64,000 nucleotides of DNA, from the NCBI RefSeq assembly GCF_900115005.1, contig NZ_FOUY01000001.1, positions 248,001 through 312,000 of the forward strand. Direction: 5' to 3'. Origin of the DNA: Pseudonocardia ammonioxydans. Its GTDB lineage: Bacteria > Actinomycetota > Actinomycetes > Mycobacteriales > Pseudonocardiaceae. The translations under genes were made by a program, and so were the position numbers. Within the stretch, counting starts at the first letter, position 1. The number at the start of each line of letters is the position of its first letter. The notes beneath the pieces were generated by a model. That model was given only the letters and a program-made list of their open reading frames with translations, ran no database searches and was not told where the DNA came from. Positions 31,241 to 39,814 of the stretch are shown here, piece after piece.

Positions 31241-31279
31241 CGGGTCCGCACGCGGCCCACGTCGGCGCGTGCGGACCCG
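31241..31279 (+). terminator. Terminator-like hairpin after fdsD
   Basis: Perfect 14-bp stem (31241-31254 with 31266-31279) and an 11-base loop, 42 bp downstream of fdsD. No T tract follows. It ends only 17 bp before the GTG of the next gene, so that gene is either expressed by readthrough or from a promoter inside this short gap. Confidence 0.7.
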
Positions 31280-31296
31280 TCCGGCACCCTGGTCGG

Positions 31297-32859
31297 GTGT
31301 CCTTGAGCCGACGGGCCTTCCTGCGCGCCACCGGTGCCGCCGCGGCGCTGGCCGGGATCCCGGCACTGGCCGCGTGCGGGGCCCCGGCCGACGCCGCGGA
31401 ACCCCGGCTGACCGTGGCGTTCGCCGGGACCGGCCCGCTCGGGACGCCGGACCCGCACCTCGTGTGGCGCCCGGTGGACCGGGCCCGCGCCGCGGCCGTC
31501 GCCGACACCCTGCTCGTGTGGGGGCAGGACATGCGCCCGGAACCGCACCTGGCCGCGTCGGTGGGGCCGGACCGGACCGGGACGCGGTGGCGGGTCCGGC
31601 TGCGGGAGGCGATCGCGCACGACGGGCGGCCGATCACCGCGGCCGACGTGCTGGCGTCGTGGCGGCGGATCCTCGCCCCGGCGACCGGCGCGACCGCCGC
31701 GCCGTTGCTGTCCCATGTGGACCTCTCGGCCAGCCGGGCGCTCTCGGCGACCGAGCTGGAGATCGTCCTGGACACCCCGGACTTCCTGTTCCCGCTGGTC
31801 CTGGGCGCGCCGGGGACCGGGATCGTGCGCGACGGCCGCGGCGACGCCCCGGTGGGCACCGGCGGGTTCCGCACCGCGGGCGACGACCCGGCCGTGCTGG
31901 CCCGCCACGACGCGCACTGGCTGGGCGCGGCACCGTCGGCCGAGCTGGCGTTCCTGGTCGACGACGCCGAGGAGAACCGCTACCAGTCGCTGCTCGACGG
32001 GCACGTCGCCTGGGTCCACGACCTGTTCCCGCACAGCGTGCGCCGCATCCTCGGCCGGACCGGGACCAGGGTGGTCTCCGCGCCGGGCTCGGCGACCCGG
32101 TTCCTGGACTTCGTCGGCGAGCCGCTCGCGGACCCGCGGCTGCGCGAGGCCGTCCGGATCGGCATCGGCCGGGACGAGCTGGTGCGCACGGTCCTGCTGG
32201 ACCTGGGCAGCCCCGGCGACGACCTGTTCGGCCCGGGGCTCGACCGGCACCCGGACGACCTGCCGCCCGTCGCGCGCGACGTCGTCCGGGCCCGCGAGCT
32301 GGTCACGGCGGCCGGCGCGGACGGAGCGACGGTGCCGCTCGTGCTCGACCCGTTCGACCCGCTGTCCCAGCCGGCGGCGACGATCGTCGGCGAGCAGCTG
32401 GAGGCGATCGGGCTGCGCCCCGAGCCCCACGAGGCCGACGCGCCGGACGCCGACCCGACGCCCGGGCTCCGGTTCCGCCGGGTCCCCGCGAACCCGATCC
32501 CGCTGCACCTGCGGGCGACCGCGCGCGACCGCGCCGCCGGGGCGGACGCGGAGGCCGGGGCGGGCGACGCGCGTGCCGGCGGCACCGACGGCGTGGGCTT
32601 CGCGAGCCACACCGGCGAGGCCGGCACCGTGGACGCTGCGGACGACCTGGGCCGGTTGCTCACCACCGCCGCCGGCACCCCGGACGAGCGGGCCCGCGAC
32701 GAGGCCCTGCGCCGGGCGCAGCTGCTGCTGCGCCCCGAGGCCACCGCCTGGTCGGTCGGCGACGAGCACGTCGGGATCTCCGCGGACCTGACCGGGGTCG
32801 AGCCGGCCCGCCCGGACACCGGCACCTGGGCCCGCTTCCACCGGGTGCGGTGGGGCTGA
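31297..32859 (+). CDS. ABC transporter family 5 substrate-binding lipoprotein (first copy)
   Basis: 520-residue peptide/nickel-type binding protein. The N-terminus combines a Tat-like SRRAFLRA motif with a lipobox ending LAAC (Cys near residue 27), so a membrane-anchored lipoprotein is expected. Body motifs match the second copy at 37544: WGQDMRPEPHLAAS, HDGRPITAADVLASWRRI and ATELEIVLDTPDFLFPLVLGAPGTGI. The C-terminal third is shortened and rich in Ala/Asp/Gly low complexity. It lies upstream of a permease operon but is separated from it by a minus-strand gene. Confidence 0.85.
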   Translation: MSLSRRAFLRATGAAAALAGIPALAACGAPADAAEPRLTVAFAGTGPLGTPDPHLVWRPVDRARAAAVADTLLVWGQDMRPEPHLAASVGPDRTGTRWRVRLREAIAHDGRPITAADVLASWRRILAPATGATAAPLLSHVDLSASRALSATELEIVLDTPDFLFPLVLGAPGTGIVRDGRGDAPVGTGGFRTAGDDPAVLARHDAHWLGAAPSAELAFLVDDAEENRYQSLLDGHVAWVHDLFPHSVRRILGRTGTRVVSAPGSATRFLDFVGEPLADPRLREAVRIGIGRDELVRTVLLDLGSPGDDLFGPGLDRHPDDLPPVARDVVRARELVTAAGADGATVPLVLDPFDPLSQPAATIVGEQLEAIGLRPEPHEADAPDADPTPGLRFRRVPANPIPLHLRATARDRAAGADAEAGAGDARAGGTDGVGFASHTGEAGTVDAADDLGRLLTTAAGTPDERARDEALRRAQLLLRPEATAWSVGDEHVGISADLTGVEPARPDTGTWARFHRVRWG

Positions 32860-32880
32860 CCCGGCCGGGCCGCAGCAGGA

Positions 32881-33771
32881 TCAGCCTGCGGACTCCGCGC
32901 CGTGCTCGGTCACCACGGCGACCGGGCAGTCGACCCGGTGCAGCACCGACTGGCTGACCGACCCGAGCAGCAGCCCGGCCAGGGCGCCACGGCCCCGGGA
33001 CCCCACGACGACGAGCCGGGCCCCCTGGGCCGCCTTGGCCAGCGCGGGGATCGGGTGCGAGTGCGGCAGCTCGGTCTCGATCCGCAGGTCCGGGTGACGC
33101 TCCCGCCAGGGCGCGACCGCCTTCTCCAGGTCGGCGGCGACCTCGGACTCCACCCGGTCCCACGGGACCAGGTCCATGATCCACGACTCGGCGGTGTCGT
33201 GCGTCCACGCCTGCACCACACGCAGGGTCGCGCCCCGGCTCACCGCCGCGTCGACGGCGAACCCCAGCGCGTTCGCCGCGACCGGAGAGCCGTCGTAGGC
33301 GGCCACCACCGGGCCGTCGTGCTCGCCCTCACCGCGGACGACGACCACCGGGCACGGGGACAGCGCGCACACCGCGCGGGACGTCGATCCGGCCACCAGG
33401 CCGCTGAACCCGCCGCGGCCCCGGCTGCCGACCACCAGCAGCTGCGCGGTCTCGGCCTCGGCCAGCAGGCCCTCCGGCACCGACCCGTTCCGGACGACGT
33501 GGGCCACGGTGACGTCCGGGGCCACGCCGTGCGCCTCCGCGGCGGCACTGTGCAGCAGTTCCCCGATGTGCTCGCGCAGCCGATCACGGTTGTGGTGGTC
33601 GAGGTCGGCCATCCCCGCCATGGGACGGAACGCCGACCAGTCCAGTACGCCGACCAGGCGCAGCGGGGCGGACCGCCGTCCTGCTTCGCGGGCCGCCCAG
33701 CGCACCGCCTCGGCCGCCGACTCCGACCCGTCCACCCCGACGACGATCGCCGCGTCCCCGGCCTCGCTCAT
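32881..33771 (-). CDS. Universal stress protein, two UspA domains
   Basis: 296-residue tandem USP. Domain 1 starts IVVGVDGSESAAEAVRWAAREA and ends with the ATP-binding loop VVGSRGRGGFSGLVAGSTS (near residue 127). Domain 2 starts VVAAYDGSPVAANAL and ends VVGSRGRGALAGLLLGSVSQ (near 265). Both G-2x-G-9x-G(S/T) signatures are present, so ATP binding is likely. ATG 33771 follows GAGGAG. It is convergent with the first lipoprotein gene and divergent from the permease operon, interrupting an otherwise continuous ABC locus. Functions of such proteins in stress or dormancy are known only in general. Confidence 0.92.
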   Translation of the reverse strand: MSEAGDAAIVVGVDGSESAAEAVRWAAREAGRRSAPLRLVGVLDWSAFRPMAGMADLDHHNRDRLREHIGELLHSAAAEAHGVAPDVTVAHVVRNGSVPEGLLAEAETAQLLVVGSRGRGGFSGLVAGSTSRAVCALSPCPVVVVRGEGEHDGPVVAAYDGSPVAANALGFAVDAAVSRGATLRVVQAWTHDTAESWIMDLVPWDRVESEVAADLEKAVAPWRERHPDLRIETELPHSHPIPALAKAAQGARLVVVGSRGRGALAGLLLGSVSQSVLHRVDCPVAVVTEHGAESAG

Positions 33772-33934
33772 CCGCTCCTCCTCAGGTCGTCGCCGGCCGC
33801 GGCCGGCCGGCACGGCGAGTGTGCCGGTCCGGGCACCGGTCCGGCGAGAGCCGGAGGTCCCGGTGAGCGGGCTCTCTTGAACGCACCCGCGGCCTGTGTT
33901 CCTGTGCAGATGTTCAGGTGGAAGCGGAGGTGTC

Positions 33935-34876
33935 GTGCGGCGAGGGCGGAGCGTGACCGTGCGTGCGGTCGTCGCGCTCGCCCAGCTGGCCGCCGCCACG
34001 GTGGCGATCTTCGTGCTGACCACGCTGCTGCCGGGCGGGACGGCCGAGGTCGTGCTCGGCCCGGACGCCACCGACGAGCAGGTCCGGGAGCTGGCCGCCC
34101 GGCTCGGCACCGACCGCCCGCCCGGTGTGCGGTTCGCGGAGTGGGCCGGCGGGGCGGTCACCGGCGACCTGGGCTCGTCGCTGGTGACCGGGCGCACGGT
34201 GCTCGACGAGATCGCCGACCGGTTCGGGAGCACCGCACTGCTCACCGGGCTCACGCTGCTGGTCGCGGTCCCGTTGGCCGTGCTGGCCGGCACCGTCGCC
34301 GGGCGTCGCCCCGGCAGCCCGGCCGACCGGGTGTCGACCGCGACCGTCTCGGCGTTGCAGGCCGCACCCCAGTTCGCCCTCGGCCTGCTGCTGGTCGCGC
34401 TGTTCTCGTTGCAGCTCGGGTGGCTCCCGGCGACGGCGGGCGGCGGGGCCCTGCTCACCCCGGCCGTGCTGGTCCTGCCGGTCGCGGTGCTCGTCGCCTC
34501 CCAGCTGGGGTGGCTGTCCCGCCAGGTCCGGCAGGGGGTGCTGCAGACCGACCGGTCCCCGCACGTCACGCACCTGCGCCGGCTCGGGCTGAGCGAGCCG
34601 GTCGTGCTGTGGCGGCACGTGCTGCCCGGTGGGGTCGCGCCGTCGCTGCAGCAGCTGGCCCGGATCACCGAGGGGACGCTCGGCGGGGTCGTGGTGGTGG
34701 AGTCGCTGTTCGCGCTGCCCGGGGTCGGGGCGGGCGTCGTCGAGGCCGTGCAGAGCCGGGACCTGCCGCTGGTGCAGGGCTACGCGCTGCTCGCCGCGGT
34801 CGTCACGATCATGCTGAACCTGCTCGTCGACCTGCTCACCGCCCGGCTCACCCCGGTCCGGGAGGACGCCCGGTGA
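33935..34876 (+). CDS. ABC transporter permease, DppB/NikB type
   Basis: 313-residue inner-membrane permease with about six hydrophobic segments. The first is ALAQLAAATVAIFVLTTLL. Family features include a periplasmic loop ending in GDLGSSLVTGRTV (near residue 80) and the C-terminal ESLFALPGVGAGVVEAVQSRD. GTG 33935 is chosen because GGAGG lies 4 bp upstream; an ATG at 33896 adds 13 unrelated residues. It begins the permease-permease-ATPase-ferredoxin-lipoprotein operon, with four-base overlap to the next gene. Confidence 0.88.
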   Translation: MRRGRSVTVRAVVALAQLAAATVAIFVLTTLLPGGTAEVVLGPDATDEQVRELAARLGTDRPPGVRFAEWAGGAVTGDLGSSLVTGRTVLDEIADRFGSTALLTGLTLLVAVPLAVLAGTVAGRRPGSPADRVSTATVSALQAAPQFALGLLLVALFSLQLGWLPATAGGGALLTPAVLVLPVAVLVASQLGWLSRQVRQGVLQTDRSPHVTHLRRLGLSEPVVLWRHVLPGGVAPSLQQLARITEGTLGGVVVVESLFALPGVGAGVVEAVQSRDLPLVQGYALLAAVVTIMLNLLVDLLTARLTPVREDAR

Positions 34877-35664
34877 GGCGCGGGACGCTCGGGGCCGTGC
34901 TGGCCGGGGTGCCGCTGGCGTGCGCACTCCTCGGCCCGTTCCTCGCCCCGCTGCTGCCGGCCGCCGGATCCGGTGCGCTGCTGCCACCGGGCCCGGGCCA
35001 CCCGCTGGGCACCGACGCGCTGGGCCGCGACGTGCTGGCACTGGCCCTGACCGGGGGGACGACCGTCGTCGCGCTGACCCTGGGGGCCCTGGCGCTGGCC
35101 TACCTGGTCGGGGTGCCGCTCGGTCTGGTGCTCGCCGCGACCACCCGGCGGTGGGCCGCGAGCGCCACCCAGCGGGTGCTCGACGTGCTGCTGGTGCTGC
35201 CGTCACTGCTGGTGCTGCTCGTACTGGCGGGGACCGGCCGGCGCGGGGTCGGCTGGCTGCTGGTGGCGACGGCGGTGCTGCAGCTGCCCGCGGTCGTCCG
35301 GCTGGTCCGCGCGGCGGCCGCCGCACCGGCCCGGCGGGTCGCGCTGGAGACGATGTGGCTCAGCGGCGAGCCGTGGTGGCGGATCCACCTGGTGGAGACG
35401 GGCCGATTCGTCGGCGGGCCGGTCCTGGTCGACGCCGGCACCCGCGGCGTCATGGTGCTCGGGCTGCTGGCCAGCGCGAGCTTCCTCGGTGTCGGGCTGC
35501 CGCCGGACACGGTGGACTGGGCGGTGGTGATCGAGCAGAACTCGGCGGCGCTGTTCCTGGCCCCGGCGGCCCTGCTGGTCCCCGCGACCCTGCTGGTGGC
35601 GCTGGCCGCGGGGACGAACCTGCTGGTCGACCGGGTCGCCGACCGGACGGGGGCGGTGGTGTGA
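34873..35664 (+). CDS. ABC transporter permease, DppC/NikC type
   Basis: 263-residue second permease. The diagnostic HPLGTDALGRDVLALALTGG lies near residue 38, where DppC/NikC proteins carry GTDxxGRD, and the C-terminal half contains SFLGVGLPPDTVDWAVVI. Start GTG 34873 and stop 35664 overlap the neighbouring genes by four bases each. The protein is somewhat short for the family but keeps both motifs. Confidence 0.88.
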   Translation: MRRGTLGAVLAGVPLACALLGPFLAPLLPAAGSGALLPPGPGHPLGTDALGRDVLALALTGGTTVVALTLGALALAYLVGVPLGLVLAATTRRWAASATQRVLDVLLVLPSLLVLLVLAGTGRRGVGWLLVATAVLQLPAVVRLVRAAAAAPARRVALETMWLSGEPWWRIHLVETGRFVGGPVLVDAGTRGVMVLGLLASASFLGVGLPPDTVDWAVVIEQNSAALFLAPAALLVPATLLVALAAGTNLLVDRVADRTGAVV

Positions 35665-37136
35665 CCGGCGTGCTCACCGTCCGCGGCCTGGGCGCCCGCA
35701 CCCCCGGCGGGGCCGTGCTGCTCGACGGCGTCGACCTCGACCTGGCGCCCGGGCAGGTCCTGGCGGTGGTCGGCGCGTCCGGGGCGGGGAAGTCCACCCT
35801 CGGGCTGGCCCTGCTCGGCGAGGCGGCGCCCGGGCTCCACCTCACCGGCTCCGTGCAGGTGCAGGGCCCGGTACAGCTGCAGGGCCCGGGCCGGATGGAC
35901 GGCACCGAGCTGCTCGGCCGGCCCCTCCCGGCGCTGCGCCGGGCCCGCGCCGGCCGGGTGGGGCACCTGCCGCAGCATCCGGGCGTCGTGCTGGACCCGG
36001 TGCGCCGCACCGGACCGGTGCTCGACGAGCTCGCCGCGACCGTGCACGGACGCGGCCGGACACACCGGCAGGCCCGGGCCGCGGCGGTGGCCGGGGCCCT
36101 CGAACTGGCCGGGCTCGGCGGGGAACCGGAGCTGGCCCGCCGGTTCCCGCACCAGCTCTCCGGCGGTCAGCAGCAGCGGATGGCGCTGGCGCAGACACTG
36201 GTCACCGGCCCGGACGTCGTCGTGCTGGACGAGCCGACCACCGGCCTGGACCCGGACACCACCGGCGCCGTCGTCGAGCGGCTGGCGGCCGTCGCCCGCG
36301 CCGGGACGGCACTGGTGCTGCTCACCCACGACACCGGCACCGCCGCGGCGCTCGCCGACGAGGTCGTCGAGCTCCACGCCGGCCGGGTGCTCCGCCGCGG
36401 CACGGCGGCCGAGCTGCTCGCACCGGCCGCCACCGGCACCGGCCGGGAACATCGTCCGGGCGGGGACGTGCTGCTGGCGGTGACGGGCCTGTCGGTGTCC
36501 ACCCCGGCCGGGGCCCTGCTCCTCTCCGATGTGGACCTGACGGTCTCGCGGGGCGGCCTGCTCGCCGTCGTCGGACCGTCCGGTGCCGGCAAGACCACCC
36601 TCGGCCGGGCGATCGCCGGGCTCGCGCCGTGCACCGGAGAGGTCCGGGTCGGCGGCAGCCCCGTGACCGGGCGCCGGGCCGTCCAGTACGTGCACCAGGA
36701 CTGCCGGTCGGCGTTCCTCGACCACCGGCCCGTCCTCGACCAGGTCGCCCGGCCGGCCGAGCTGCTGCGCCGGCTCCCCCGCGCCGACGCCCGGGCCGCG
36801 GCGAGGACCGTGCTGGCGCGGCTCGGTCTGGATTCCGGGACCGCGGCCCGGCGCCCGGGCGAGCTGTCCGGCGGGCAGCTGCAGCGCGCGTCGGTGGCCC
36901 GGGCGCTGCTCGCGCGGCCCGCGGTGCTGGTCGCCGACGAGGCGACCTCGGCGCTCGACGGCGAGCACCGCCGGCTACTGCTGGGCGAGCTGGACCGCGC
37001 CCGCCGGGAGGACGGCCTGGCGGTGGTCCTGATCAGCCACGACCCGGCCGTGGTGGCCACCGCCAACTGGGTGCTCGCGCTCGCCGGCGGGCGGGTCGCC
37101 CCCGACCCCGGAGGTACGGTCGTGCTCATCACCTGA
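35661..37136 (+). CDS. Double ABC ATPase (DppD-DppF fusion type)
   Basis: 491-residue protein with two complete nucleotide-binding domains that power the importer. Domain 1: Walker A GASGAGKST near residue 35, signature QLSGGQQQR near 169, Walker B VVVLDEPTTGLD near 192. Domain 2: Walker A GPSGAGKTT near 306, signature ELSGGQLQR near 400, Walker B VLVADEATSALD near 424. Domain 2 is compact. Fusion of the two ATPases is common in actinobacterial family 5 transporters. Substrate is not determined by sequence. Confidence 0.92.
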   Translation: MTGVLTVRGLGARTPGGAVLLDGVDLDLAPGQVLAVVGASGAGKSTLGLALLGEAAPGLHLTGSVQVQGPVQLQGPGRMDGTELLGRPLPALRRARAGRVGHLPQHPGVVLDPVRRTGPVLDELAATVHGRGRTHRQARAAAVAGALELAGLGGEPELARRFPHQLSGGQQQRMALAQTLVTGPDVVVLDEPTTGLDPDTTGAVVERLAAVARAGTALVLLTHDTGTAAALADEVVELHAGRVLRRGTAAELLAPAATGTGREHRPGGDVLLAVTGLSVSTPAGALLLSDVDLTVSRGGLLAVVGPSGAGKTTLGRAIAGLAPCTGEVRVGGSPVTGRRAVQYVHQDCRSAFLDHRPVLDQVARPAELLRRLPRADARAAARTVLARLGLDSGTAARRPGELSGGQLQRASVARALLARPAVLVADEATSALDGEHRRLLLGELDRARREDGLAVVLISHDPAVVATANWVLALAGGRVAPDPGGTVVLIT

Positions 37137-37169
37137 ACAGGTCTTCAGTCATGACGTAGTGTCACGATC

Positions 37170-37547
37170 ATGTCCGCGCTCCCCGCCGTCACGGTCTGCC
37201 GGGGGTGTTGCTGCGGCTCCGGCCGGAAGCACCCCGGCGTCGACCACGCCGCCCTCCTCGAGCGACTCACCACCGGTACCGACGGCCACGCCCGGCTGCG
37301 GACCAGCGACTGCCTGGGCCCGTGCACCGATTCCGACGTCGTCGTGGTCGGCCCGGTGCCGTCCGCCCGGCGGGCCGGCGCCCGGCCGGTCTGGCTGCGC
37401 CGGGTGCTCGACGCGACCGCCGCCGACGCGGTCGCCGGATGGGTGCGCGCCGGCGGGCCGGGCGTGGCGGAGCGGCCCGCGGCACTCGACGAGCACGTGT
37501 TCGTCCCCGGCGCGCAGGCGTCGGACGCGGCGCGGGCGGCCGGGTGA
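37170..37547 (+). CDS. Thioredoxin-like (2Fe-2S) ferredoxin domain protein
   Basis: 125-residue protein with an N-terminal ferredoxin-like cluster site: CRGCCCGSG (near residue 10) and CLGPC (near 48), the spacing of thioredoxin-fold [2Fe-2S] proteins. The C-terminal 50 residues are variable. It begins 33 bp after the ATPase and overlaps the second lipoprotein gene by four bases, so it is part of the transporter operon. A similar domain occurs at 60056 beside another family 5 transporter. A role in metal or metallophore handling is an inference from that repeated pairing. Confidence 0.75.
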   Translation: MSALPAVTVCRGCCCGSGRKHPGVDHAALLERLTTGTDGHARLRTSDCLGPCTDSDVVVVGPVPSARRAGARPVWLRRVLDATAADAVAGWVRAGGPGVAERPAALDEHVFVPGAQASDAARAAG

Positions 37548-39064
37548 GCGCCGCGCTGAGCCGACGCGGGTTCCTGGCCGCCGCGGGCCTCGGCGCCGCC
37601 GGGCTCGCCCTCGCCGGGTGCGGCACCGGGCCGGGCTCCGGCGGGGACCGGTTGCGGGTCGCCTTCGCCGCAGGCGGGTCCCGGGAGTCGCTCGACCCGC
37701 ACGTGCTGCCGCTCTACGTGGACCAGGCCCGGGCGAAGGCCTGCTTCGACACGCTCACCGGCTGGTCACAGGACATGACCCCGCAGCCGCGGCTCGCCGA
37801 GTCCTGGGAGAGCGACGCCGCCGGGCGGCGCTGGCGGATCCGGCTGCGTCCCGCCCCGTTCCACGACGGCCGGACGCTCACCGCCGACGACGTCCTCTAC
37901 TCGTTCCGCCGGATCACCGACCCGGCCACCACCGCGATCGCCGCCGCGCTGTTCCGCGACCTCGACCTCACCGCCTCCCGAGCGGTCTCGCCGACCGAGC
38001 TGGAACTCGTCCTGAACCGGCCGAACTTCCTGTTCCCGCTGGCCTGGGGCGCACCCGGCACCGAGATCGTCCAGCAGAACGCGACCGGCTTCGACGCACC
38101 GGTGGGCACCGGACCGTTCCGGTTCACCTCGTTCACCCCGGGCGGCCCGGCGCTCTACACCGCGTTCGACGGCCACTGGGACGGCCGGCCGGCGACCGGC
38201 GAGCTGGAGTTCCTCCCGGTGGACGACGAGGAGGCACGGATCGGCGCACTGCTGTCCGGCCAGGTCGCCTATGCCCACGACCTCACCCCCGCCGGGGCCG
38301 CCCGGCTCGACGGCGACGACCGGGTCGCGGCGCTGTCGGCGCCGGCGTCGGCCCACCAGTTCCTCGTGCTGCGGGTGGACCGCCCGCCGTTCGACGACGC
38401 CCGGCTGCGCGAGGCCGTGCGGCTCGGCATCGACCGCGACGAGCTGGTGCGGGTCGCGCTGCTCGGGCGCGGCCGGGTCGGCAACGACATGTTCGGCCAG
38501 GGCCTGCGCTACTACCCGGACGAACCCCAGGTCGTGCGGGACGTCGAGCGCGCCCGCGCGCTGGTCACCGAGGCCGGCGCGCAGGGGCTGGCGGTGGAGC
38601 TGCAGACCAGCGGGGCCGACCCCAACTTCGACGCCGCCACCGCGGTCGTCGCCCGGCAGCTGGCCGAGGTGGGGCTGCGGGTGACCGCGCGGGCGCTGCC
38701 GTCGGAGAACTACTTCTCGACGATCCGCAAGCAGGGCGTGTTCTCCCAGAACAGCACCGGGTCGCTGCCGATCCCGGACTACATCGGACGCCGGATGCTG
38801 ACCTCCACCCCGACCTACGACTTCACCGGCTACCGCGACCCCGAGATCGACAGGCTCTACTACGCCGCCACCGGCACCGCCGACGAGGCAGCCCGCACGG
38901 AGTCGTTCCACCGGGTCCTGCAGCGCCTCCGCGCCCACTCCGGCGGGCTCGTCTGGGGCGTGCGGGACTGGAACGTCGGCGTCGCCGCGGGCGTGTCCGG
39001 GATCGCCCCGGCCCGGCCCAACACGTTCGCCTGGGCGAACTTCGCCCGGGCCCGCCTGGGCTGA
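37544..39064 (+). CDS. ABC transporter family 5 substrate-binding lipoprotein (second copy)
   Basis: 506-residue peptide/nickel-type binding protein with a Tat-like SRRGFLAAAG motif and lipobox LALAGC (Cys near residue 26). Conserved stretches include SLDPHVLPLYVDQARAKACF near 45, FHDGRTLTADDVLYSFRRI near 105, and DVERARALVTEAGAQGL near 330. It is the fuller of the two paralogous lipoproteins in this locus and closes the operon. GTG 37544 overlaps the ferredoxin-like gene's stop. The ligand could be an oligopeptide or a metal-metallophore complex. Confidence 0.9.
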   Translation: MSAALSRRGFLAAAGLGAAGLALAGCGTGPGSGGDRLRVAFAAGGSRESLDPHVLPLYVDQARAKACFDTLTGWSQDMTPQPRLAESWESDAAGRRWRIRLRPAPFHDGRTLTADDVLYSFRRITDPATTAIAAALFRDLDLTASRAVSPTELELVLNRPNFLFPLAWGAPGTEIVQQNATGFDAPVGTGPFRFTSFTPGGPALYTAFDGHWDGRPATGELEFLPVDDEEARIGALLSGQVAYAHDLTPAGAARLDGDDRVAALSAPASAHQFLVLRVDRPPFDDARLREAVRLGIDRDELVRVALLGRGRVGNDMFGQGLRYYPDEPQVVRDVERARALVTEAGAQGLAVELQTSGADPNFDAATAVVARQLAEVGLRVTARALPSENYFSTIRKQGVFSQNSTGSLPIPDYIGRRMLTSTPTYDFTGYRDPEIDRLYYAATGTADEAARTESFHRVLQRLRAHSGGLVWGVRDWNVGVAAGVSGIAPARPNTFAWANFARARLG

Positions 39065-39108
39065 GCACCCCCTCGTCCCGGACCAACCTGCACCTGGAGG
39101 CGATTCTC

Positions 39109-39129
39109 GGATTCAGATAATCTGAGTCC
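39109..39129 (+). promoter_or_regulatory. Operator and -10 box of the toxin-antitoxin operon
   Basis: GGATTCAGAT and ATCTGAGTCC form 10-bp arms with one mismatch around one base. GATAAT (39116-39121) inside it is a near-ideal -10. A start site about 8 bp later would be the GTG at 39130, giving a leaderless transcript. A palindrome over the -10 suits autorepression by the Phd-type antitoxin. Confidence 0.55.
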
Positions 39130-39396
39130 GTGCGTGAGATGACGGCATCCGAGGCCTCTCGGAACTTCTCGGCGGTGCTGGACTCCGCCGAGCACGGTGA
39201 GACGATCGTGGTCACCCGTGCCGGTCAGCGGGTCGCCGTGATCGCGCCGGCGCCTCGCGCCAACGGAGCCGCCCTGCGAGCGGTGTTCGAGCGCTGGCAG
39301 GGAGAACGGGCAGTGGACGACGCGTTCGACGCCCGGGTGCGTGCAGCACGTGACACGGCCCCGGCCGAGTGGGACACCGACCCGTGGTACGCCTGA
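39130..39396 (+). CDS. Phd/YefM-family antitoxin
   Basis: 88-residue antitoxin. The Phd/YefM DNA-binding fold is evident: MTASEASRNFSAVLDSAEHGETIVVTRAGQRVAVI. The acidic, Trp-containing C-terminus (EWDTDPWYA) would wrap the toxin. GTG 39130 (or ATG 39139) follows the operator directly. The last 13 bases overlap the toxin start. Confidence 0.88.
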   Translation: MREMTASEASRNFSAVLDSAEHGETIVVTRAGQRVAVIAPAPRANGAALRAVFERWQGERAVDDAFDARVRAARDTAPAEWDTDPWYA

Positions 39397-39788
39397 TCCT
39401 CGACACCGGGGTCGTCATCGCCGGGGTTCGTGGTCGGCTCGACATGGCCGCGCTCGCGGACACCGACGACGTGGCCCTGCCGGCGATCGCCGTAGCCGAG
39501 TACCTCACCGGGACGTTGCTCGATGCCGACCCCGGACGGGCCGCGGCCCAACGCATGTTCCTCGACGACATTCTTCAGGTACTGCCCGTCCACGACTACG
39601 ATCGAACCGTCGCCGAGCACCACGCAGCACTGCTGGCCCACGTCCGCACCACGGGCGACAAGCGGGGCGCACACGATCTGATCATCGCGGCGACGGCGCG
39701 AGCGACCGGCCGCCTCGTTCTCACCACCGATGATCGTGCCCGCTTCGGAGAACTGCCCGACGTCTCCGCACGCGTCGTCGCCGGCTGA
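39384..39788 (+). CDS. PIN-domain (VapC-like) toxin
   Basis: 134-residue PIN-fold ribonuclease toxin. The acidic metal-binding residues are all visible: Asp in LILDTGVVIAG (near residue 7), Glu in AIAVAEYLTG (near 38), Asp in GAHDLIIAATA (near 95) and Asp in LTTDDRARFG (near 113). GTG 39384 lies inside the antitoxin's last codons, so the pair is translationally coupled. VapC-like PIN toxins paired with Phd-type rather than VapB antitoxins are known. Confidence 0.9.
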   Translation: MVRLILDTGVVIAGVRGRLDMAALADTDDVALPAIAVAEYLTGTLLDADPGRAAAQRMFLDDILQVLPVHDYDRTVAEHHAALLAHVRTTGDKRGAHDLIIAATARATGRLVLTTDDRARFGELPDVSARVVAG

Positions 39789-39814
39789 CAGCACGCACGC
39801 AACCCCGGTCGACG

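Noticed and set aside
37132..37143. ACCTG-AA-CAGGT near-palindrome at the ATPase stop as an operator
   Set aside because: It overlaps the end of a coding sequence within an operon, and only a loose partial match exists upstream of the permease gene.
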